In this document: positions 57,379 through 64,000 of the stretch, piece by piece
Position numbering within the stretch: position 1 is the first letter of the stretch
Layout: every line of letters starts with the position of its first letter
From: Glutinoglossum americanum
Taxonomy: Eukaryota > Ascomycota > Geoglossomycetes > Geoglossales > Geoglossaceae
Assembly (NCBI GenBank): GCA_020080175.1
Contig: JAGHQL010000072.1
Location: forward strand, 54,368 to 118,367
Length of the DNA: 64,000 bases
Reading direction: 5' to 3'
The notes under the pieces: generated by a model
Told to the model about the DNA's origin: nothing
Database searches by the model: none
The model's input: the letters and a program-made list of their open reading frames with translations, nothing else
Position numbers and translations under genes: made by a program

Positions 57379-59847
57379 ACTATCACCCTACCCTATCCCA
57401 TCCCTCCATTCGATCGATCGAAAAAGGGTGAAAAAAGAAAGAGGACGCGGAAGCTTGCGATAAGTCAATGTGAAAAGACCCACATCTCGCGGCTTGTCAC
57501 ATTGCGGTTTCAGGCGGTGGATCACATACTGAAAACTCTCTTCAGCACGTGGAGGGCCTTCTGGCCCTTCTGGCCTCTTGGTCTCTCGCATCTCTTTGCG
57601 CATCTGGCATTGGCGCACAACCTTGGCTGGCATTTAGCTGGTGAAATCGTGCTTGTCGCTAGTGATTCGGCGAATTTTTCGTCAGAAATTCATTGTCAAG
57701 GGCCCTTCGCGTAATCCGGGAGCTTTTTGCCTGCGTCCCGCCGTCTTGCTGATGTGCTTACCCGACATGCAGATGTCGTGCGTGCTAAAGGTCGTCACCA
57801 AACTAATGAACTAAAAACTCCGAGCTCGAGTGTGTTTCGATGCTTGCCCCCGCAGTGGTCCAGTCTTTTTCTCTATCTTGAACCTCGAATCCCCCAATCT
57901 TACCGGTCGGGAATATGGCCACCCGGTTCGCGACGGATATCCGGCTGAGACGGGCGATGGAAAGAGAGACAGAGCGTGGGCTCCTGCGAATTATCATCGT
58001 CCATGGCATGGTCATGCGCAAAACACCAACAAGAGTGGATCTCTCTCCTCCCCTCGGTCGTCGAATCCCCTTTGCTTATCAAAATTAATTAAGTGCTTTC
58101 CCGCCCAGTAGGCTTGCCGAAGCCAGGATGCGCGGTCTCGTCCTTGTCTCGCAGAAAGGGGAGATAGCCGAACAGGAAGAACATCAATACGGGTCCTCTT
58201 CCGTATCCGGTATACTGGATATTGGTTATTGCCATTAATTATCTGGAAGTGGACGAGGCGTCGCTGAGCGCTTCTATAATTAGAGGTGATGTCTGAAACA
58301 GGGCATTTAGCGGAACCGCTGGACTGCAAATTGCCCCTATAGGATATGCACTTAATTAACTTTGGGGGTCATAAGACCAACTAATTTGGGGGGTAATACG
58401 GGCGCTAAATGTGTGCAAATTAGCTGTCTTTTTCCCCTCACTTGATCTTCCAATCTCGACCCCGGTCGTCTCTCTGCTCCTCTTTCCCAAGGAATTCGGC
58501 TGCATGATCCCCACATCTCAATCACAATCCCAGGTTGAAGCACACACACTGCTGCACGGACGGTTACGCGACGGGCTGTTGGCCATTCGTGATGCATCGA
58601 GCCGTTCTTGGCATGCAGGCTCTAACACCTCTGCATTTCGCAACCGCCAACCATCGTCGAGAACAGCCATCCACGCGCCCTTCCCGGCCGCCTCTGCTTC
58701 CCTCTTTCTGCAGACTACGAATGCACAATTGTTGTCGACCCTTGTCCGCCATGAGCCGGCATCGCACATCCCTTTCGAACCCCTACCCGGTCGGGGCCCT
58801 AGGCCTCGTACCCACATTGGTATCTCCCAACTGTGGTTCGTTGATTGTTGGGATGAAGGCCAGGTCTTTGGTCTCTCGTCGGTGGAGTCCTTCCTAAAGA
58901 GTTTACCAGGCAGAGCTTGAACCGGCAGCTCGTCCACACCCCCCGATCAATGGCTATCTTCGGCATTGTATCGGAGGTCACCAGGGCACAGGTTACTCTT
59001 ACCCTCAATCTCGAATAATGTCGACAGAACTACCGGCCGCCAATGGAAATGGATCCTACGGATGCGCTCGATCCTTACCTTCAGCTGTTCGTGGCGTTCA
59101 AAGACGCCGCCGGGAGTTTAGCGATTCGACGATGATGCAATCTTGAATCCTTCCTGCGAGTGAGCCGCATCTCGCAGCTAAGGCTCGGAAGCATTATTCA
59201 TGGCGGTTGATACAAGTCTTGGGATGCTGCGGACTGCGTTACGTACAATGTCATCCCGGCAGAACACTGCAGGGTTGGGGTGGAAGGGATCGAAGATTTT
59301 CTCGGTAAAGAACGAGAGCGTTTTTAGAAACCCATGTTGGTGCTGCGCGGTTGGTGCAAGCCGACGGCATGGATTGCATGAGGCGCCTAGCGAAAATAAA
59401 ATTAACTGCCAAAAACACTAATGACCCCAATATGGAAATTATTGGTTTGGTGGCTTCTCGAGTTCCAATCGAGGGGCTTACATACCCTGCAATCTATATC
59501 CCTCCTGCATTAAGGTGTGGAGAAGAGTGCCGGTTTAAAATAGAACAGGGCGGATCTCTGGTGGTATTCGCCATCATCGGAGATAGATATAAAGACTTCA
59601 CATCCAACATGTTCTTTTGGTTCGAGAGACAGGTCGCGTTGAATCACTCACTTCACCATAGCATATCTTAGCCAGCTGGTCGGGCTCTGATATTCATCCA
59701 TTAATATACAACCCGGTCTCAACTCCCTCCCACTCGTCTTGTCCTTACTGCTTGTTTTTACCATTGTTTGCATAACCCCCCAATACTTCGCTACTTACCT
59801 TTGTTTATCGCCTGTTCAGAGTACCGCTAGGGACTCCCGCACAACAA

Positions 59848-61921
59848 ATGTCAACTCAACTCCCCGCTTCGATACAGCAGAATTCCACCGCAGCAATGGT
59901 TGGCCAGAAGACAGCAGCAGCAAATGCGAAATCCGCAACGAAAATGCATCGGCGGTCGCGATCAGGTTAGTACACCGTCTACCGGTTTGCAGTCTCTACC
60001 AACCCAATTCTTCGCGAAAACACGCAGGAAGTTCGCTAATCCGCTGGGAATGACAGGTTGCTTTACTTGCCGATTGCGAAGAAAGAAGTGCGACGAGGGG
60101 AAACCTACTTGCAAGGCCTGCAAACACCTTGGTCTGAGCTGCGAGTACAAGAGACCCGTGTGGTGGGGCAACAATGACCAGCGCAAGAGGCAGAAGGAAA
60201 CGATCAAGACGATCATCAAGAGAACCAAGTTGACGGAGAAGGTAGCCCAGATGGCGCCGATGAGTGCGGACACCCCTCCCGAGCTATCTTACTCTTTGCC
60301 AACATCCGATACCTATTCAGACACGATGGACAGAGACCGGTCGCTTTCGGTCGACTCTCAGTTCTCGTTGGAGTACGATTTCAACCAAGGCGCCAACGTG
60401 AACAACGGCTACGCGCACTTCGACTCCCAGGTCCACGGGCCGCAGTATGCGCCGTCGCTAGGCTCCTATCCGCCGTACGAGGTCGACGTCAAGACCGAGC
60501 GACAGATGTTCGTCAACGACATTCCCACAAGGCGCGACTCGTCGATATCCACGTTCAGCACCTTCCAACCGCCACCGACACCGCACTCAACCCTGCCCTC
60601 CTTCCCTCACGAAAATTGGGTGCACGAGGATTTCTACGACGGCCGACGCGCATCGATAAGCGCAGGTGAGGAGAGTGCAGATTTTGGGTTCTTCGACTTC
60701 ACGCACAGCCAACCGACGACGCAGCAGGCCGAGATCCAAGTTGAGGAGTGCGACAAGCGGTTACTCGACCATTTCATCGACAACGTCCTCCGCCTCATAT
60801 TCCCGGTCCTCGAGGTAAACCAGCACGGCTCGGCAAGGTCGGAAGTCATCCTCCCTGCCTTGGAGTCGAACAAGTGCTATCTGCACTGCTGCCTGAGCAT
60901 CTCGGCTCTACACCTCAAGGCTACGCGAGGACTTCAGGGCGAGCAGATCGACAGCGATATCATGCGACACCGGTATGCGACGATCTCGGAGCTCTGCGAG
61001 GCTCTCAATCGCGATACCGATCACCTGCAGATATTGGAGGCGACTTTGGGCATGATTTTCTTCCAGTGCTCGGTCGGCCGCCCAGACGATTGCCTGCCAG
61101 ACATTCCGTGGCATCAGCACTTCCAGGCAGCCTCAAGCCTCGTCTACAAACTCGAGCTACCGCGCGCGCTCACCGAGCTGAACCACTCAACGCGCGTACA
61201 ACCCCCATTCAACATGACCCTCACGGCGTGGATTGACATTCTAGGAGCGACGATGGTGGGCCGCGCGCCAATATTTGCAGACACATATCGGGAAAAGCAC
61301 CTTAGCTCTTCCACCTCCGGGCTCTGTGAGCTCATGGGGTGCGACGACCGAGTCATGTATCTCATCTCCGAGATCGCATGCCTCGAGGCGCTAAAACTTG
61401 AAGGCATGGACGACATTCAACTCTGCGATCATATCCATGCGCTGGCGCATCAGGTCGACCTCACAGAACCCGGTCCAAATGCCATCGCTTCTCCCTTTTC
61501 TAGCAATGGGACCATCCGGCCACGACAGCTTGCGAAGAACATGACTGCGGTGTTCCGGTTCGCCGCCCGCATCTATCTCTGCAGTCTCGTCCCTGGCTTC
61601 GATCGATCCTCGCTGAGCATCGTCGACCTCGTCAACAAATTGGCAGGGTGTTTAGATTATATCCCCGCTGGTCCGGAAGGATTCGATCGATCACTCGTCT
61701 GGCCTCTCCTCATCGCTGGCGCACACTCCACCCCTGGCTCGTCGTTCCGTCACTCGTTCCGGAACCGCATTGAAAGATTGGGCGAACACGCAGAATTTGG
61801 AAGCTTTGGCCGTATGGTTCGACTACTTCAAGAAGTGTGGAGCCAGACCGAAGAGCGAGGACAGAACGTCCACTGGCGGGACGTTATGCAGCAGAAGGGC
61901 TGGGACTTCCTATTGATCTAA
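59848..61921 (+). CDS. PRO1/NosA/ADV-1-like Zn2Cys6 transcription factor
   Basis: A nuclear regulator; PRO1-family members control fruiting-body development and, in some species, cell fusion. Two exons (59848-59965 and 60057-61921) join in phase across a 91-bp intron, giving 660 residues. The intron is favoured over a read-through frame from about 59900 because splicing creates [20 protein letters not shown], the expected start of the zinc cluster. Cysteines at 41, 44, 51, 58, 61 and 68 have canonical C-x2-C-x6-C-x6-C-x2-C-x6-C spacing. Then come YKRPVWWGNNDQRKRQKETI and a basic linker helix (IKTIIKRTKLTEK). A disordered Ser/Pro region is followed by the fungal TF domain from about residue 270 (CDKRLLDHFIDNVLRLIFPV). 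The end, NVHWRDVMQQKGWDFLLI, matches PRO1-type C-termini. Confidence 0.88.
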
Positions 61922-64000
61922 TTCGACGAATTATTTGATCTAGGCATTTCCTTTAACACAACATACACACTCTCTGCTGCATACTGGTCTGGTTCCTTGC
62001 GAAAAGCATAGCGCGGAAAAATATGGCGCTTTTTGATTGACGGGGAAAGTGGGGGAGCGTCTGTGAGACTCACTGCAATCTTAACGATTCTACAATCCAG
62101 AATATCTCTTTTTAATACCCCTCTCTAGGAGAATCCTTTTCTTTTCAGAACTACTACTAAATAATACTACCCTACGGCAGGCGGCATATCCCAAAGGCGT
62201 TCTTGGTTCCTCTCTTGTGTCAATCTCACTTTCTACAGAATAACCTTATATCACTCTTTTAGATTTTTTTTTTCTCTCTTTCCTCTCTCTCTCTCTCTAT
62301 GGGGACGATAACCACGGAAGTTTCCAGTTGCTTTACCGTTTCTAGTTTCCGTTTCTTCTCTCACACTCTCTGTATCTCTCTATGTCTCATACTACGTCTT
62401 ATAGCCGACCTCGCACCAAATGGCTCGCAGGGGAGCCATTTCTTGGATGGATTATATCAACATGTTAATATTGGGGATTCTCCGAGCTTGAGGTTGAAGG
62501 AGCGGGAGGATCTAGCGACGAGGGGATCATCATGTTTTCATGTTGTTGGGTTCCTTTTTTCTTTTTTATTACAAAGTGGCAGGGGAAGGCAGGGACATTT
62601 TCACATGTTATTTCTTATCATCAGGGGAGAAATTAACGATGTAACTGCTCTTTCCCTTCTCACTCGTGAGTATGCTGTGCGGACCTTCCCCTCCTCCCTT
62701 CTCCCTTCTAACCTCCCCCACCCCCTTCGTTTTCGCTCACTCAGGACCGAGAAACGAAGTGCCCTCACCACGCACAAGAACCATAGGTTTTTCTCTCCCC
62801 TCCCACCCCTCCTTACCATCTCTTATCTCCTTACTTTTATAGAGCATGTATGTAGGGCCTTACATGCTTACGACGCACCGGGGCGGCGGGGATGATTTAA
62901 TTCAAAGATTCTTATCCAAACTCACACATGACCGGTACCAGATTATTTTTGATGTTGCAGGTGCAGGTTGTGCAGATCATGCGACAGCGTACGCGCCGCA
63001 AGGCTGAGAGACCGGAGTTTTCCTTTCCCTACCGGATTGTCTTCGTCGTTGGGGGCCGGCACTGGACGACGCGGAGGACCACGTTCCGGAAGGATGGGGG
63101 CGGTCCCGATGTGTTGGCGGGGTAGCGAACCGGGGGAAATTGAGGAGCCGAAGGACCACCTTCCAGTTTTGGGGTATTTTGCTTTGGGGTCGCGGACGAC
63201 ATGCAAGGGGGTGGGAAATAACGTGGTGCGTGGTGTCGCGTGCGAGTGAGTGGCGGAGGGGGGCGACAGCGCGACGCATATGCCGATTTGCGGCGGCGGA
63301 TATGGAGGCATGGGGGGGAAGGGTTAGGTGGAACGGAGGAGCATTGGGGGGGAGGAGGTGGGACCGAAGGAGCATTGGGATATTGGGGGGGGTGGGGCCG
63401 AAGGGGAGGGTTTGGCGGTTTGGGATAGAGTGGGCACGACCGAGCAGGTGCCTAATATGCGCATGAGATGGGACGTGCGGAGGACTATGCGGACGGGGAG
63501 AGGTCGGCGACGAAGTGAGATGAGGGCTGGCTGGCTGGCTGGCGATATGACGATGACTTATTGGGGTTGGGGGGTTGGAGGCTCTGACACGACAAACCGT
63601 GACGACCGGGTGTTGGGGGATTACCGGCAGGGTTTGGGACGATTGGAGACGACGGCGCACACGCCCCTGCCCTCTGTGGGTCCCGCAGCCGGGATCACCA
63701 CCTGCCTGATTTCGACTCTTAGGGTTCGGGCCGAGGAGGGAAACCGGGTTTTTTTTTTTTTTTACTTCGGTACAGCAACGTCACGTGTGGGGTTTGGGGG
63801 GTCTTGGGAGGGGGGGTTACGTACATGCATAGCGTGTGTGGTTTGAGGGGGTTTTGAGTGCCGTGTTGGGTTTTAGGGCTGGGCTGGGCTGGGTGGAGGG
63901 TGAGCGAGGTCGGCGAGGAAGGGAAGCGGGAGGTAAATGGGATGGATTGGGGAATTTGTGGCTGGAAGGGGGGGGGGGGGGGGGGGGGTTTTTTTTTTCG
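61922..64000. other. 3' flank of the PRO1-like gene and G-rich tail
   Basis: It includes a TCTC microsatellite at 62277-62299 and, from about 63.0 kb, a strongly G-rich plus strand with many G3-G8 tracts. Long frames on both strands at 62.9-63.8 kb are composition-driven (Pro/His on one strand, Gly/Arg on the other). The last 35 bases are a 21-G run then a 10-T run. Confidence 0.5.
63968..63998. repeat. Long G-run followed by T-run
   Basis: Twenty-one G at 63968-63988 are followed directly by ten T at 63989-63998. Such a junction may be real or may be a sequencing or assembly weak point. Confidence 0.7.

Larger units (their letters stand above)
56039..59847. other. Long divergent intergenic region
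   Basis: A 3.8-kb stretch between the SAM/PH gene start (-) and the PRO1-like gene (+), probably mostly regulatory. It contains two 9-bp tandem repeats (57174-57211 and 57340-57378). Frames such as 58411-58920 (+) have no recognisable domain and are not called. Confidence 0.5.

Noticed and set aside
58411-58937. Overlapping frames of 139 and 169 codons on opposite strands upstream of the PRO1-like gene
   Set aside because: No domain, no codon pattern to choose a strand, and the region is probably promoter.
59351-59671. 106-codon plus-strand frame with some globular character
   Set aside because: No recognisable motif and no supporting splice signals; it is too short to call beside a long promoter.
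62977-63660. 227-codon minus-strand open frame rich in Pro, His and Ser
   Set aside because: Low complexity fully explained by the G-rich plus strand; equally long frames overlap on the other strand.
1-64000. Secondary-metabolite cluster or a CRISPR/defence system
   Set aside because: No polyketide synthase, peptide synthetase or terpene cyclase is present, and the SDR and Zn-cluster genes are isolated. No spacer-repeat array exists and the DNA is eukaryotic.
1-64000. tRNA genes
   Set aside because: I scanned by eye for the T-loop core GGTTCGAATCC on both strands and found no hit with a matching acceptor stem; a tRNAscan-SE run would settle it.

Overview
This window reads as nuclear DNA of a filamentous ascomycete (Pezizomycotina). 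Genes are interrupted by introns of about 40-110 bp with GT...AG ends. The recognisable proteins are fungal types: a PRO1/NosA-like Zn2Cys6 regulator, the pH-signalling arrestin PalF/RIM8, mitochondrial cytochrome c peroxidase, the permease chaperone SHR3, a THOC5-like THO subunit and a STAND-type fungal N-terminal domain fused to ankyrin repeats. I could not settle the class. Family names rest on recognising protein motifs by eye; no database search was possible. All exon joins were checked by hand for reading phase.

Layout. 0-7 kb: a partial membrane protein cut by the window edge, a THOC5-like gene (-), a hemolysin-III/adiponectin-receptor family gene (+) and a conserved regulator-like gene with a possible MedA-type C-terminus (+). 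7-18 kb: a DUF7918-like gene (-), an NXT1/Mtr2-like mRNA export factor (-) sharing a 133-bp promoter with mitochondrial methionyl-tRNA synthetase (+), and an SDR oxidoreductase (-). 18-30 kb: an acidic orphan protein (-), cytochrome c peroxidase (+), a Zn2Cys6-like regulator (+), a Cys-rich single-span membrane protein (+) and SHR3 (+). 31-46 kb: an ankyrin protein (-), a secreted HELYH metallopeptidase candidate (-), palF/RIM8 (-), MND1 (-) and a conserved small proline/serine-rich protein (+). 46-53.8 kb: an 8-kb gene-free island, first homopolymer-rich, then filled with decayed tandem repeats. 53.8-64 kb: a SAM+PH domain protein (-), a 3.8-kb intergenic region, the PRO1-like regulator (+) and a G-rich tail.

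Gene density is low, about one gene per 3.5 kb, and intergenic spaces of 1-4 kb are common. The genes do not form a pathway or a secondary-metabolite cluster. Loose themes are mRNA export (THOC5, NXT1), mitochondrial function (MSM1, CCP1) and development, sex and pH response (PRO1, MND1, PalF, possibly the MedA-like gene).

The least explained DNA is repetitive. A diverged, dispersed minisatellite with a unit of about 65 bp occurs at three loci (7.6, 17.4 and 34.0 kb). A different tandem repeat with a 46-bp period lies at 52.4 kb. No convincing tRNA, rRNA, CRISPR array or intact transposon was seen.
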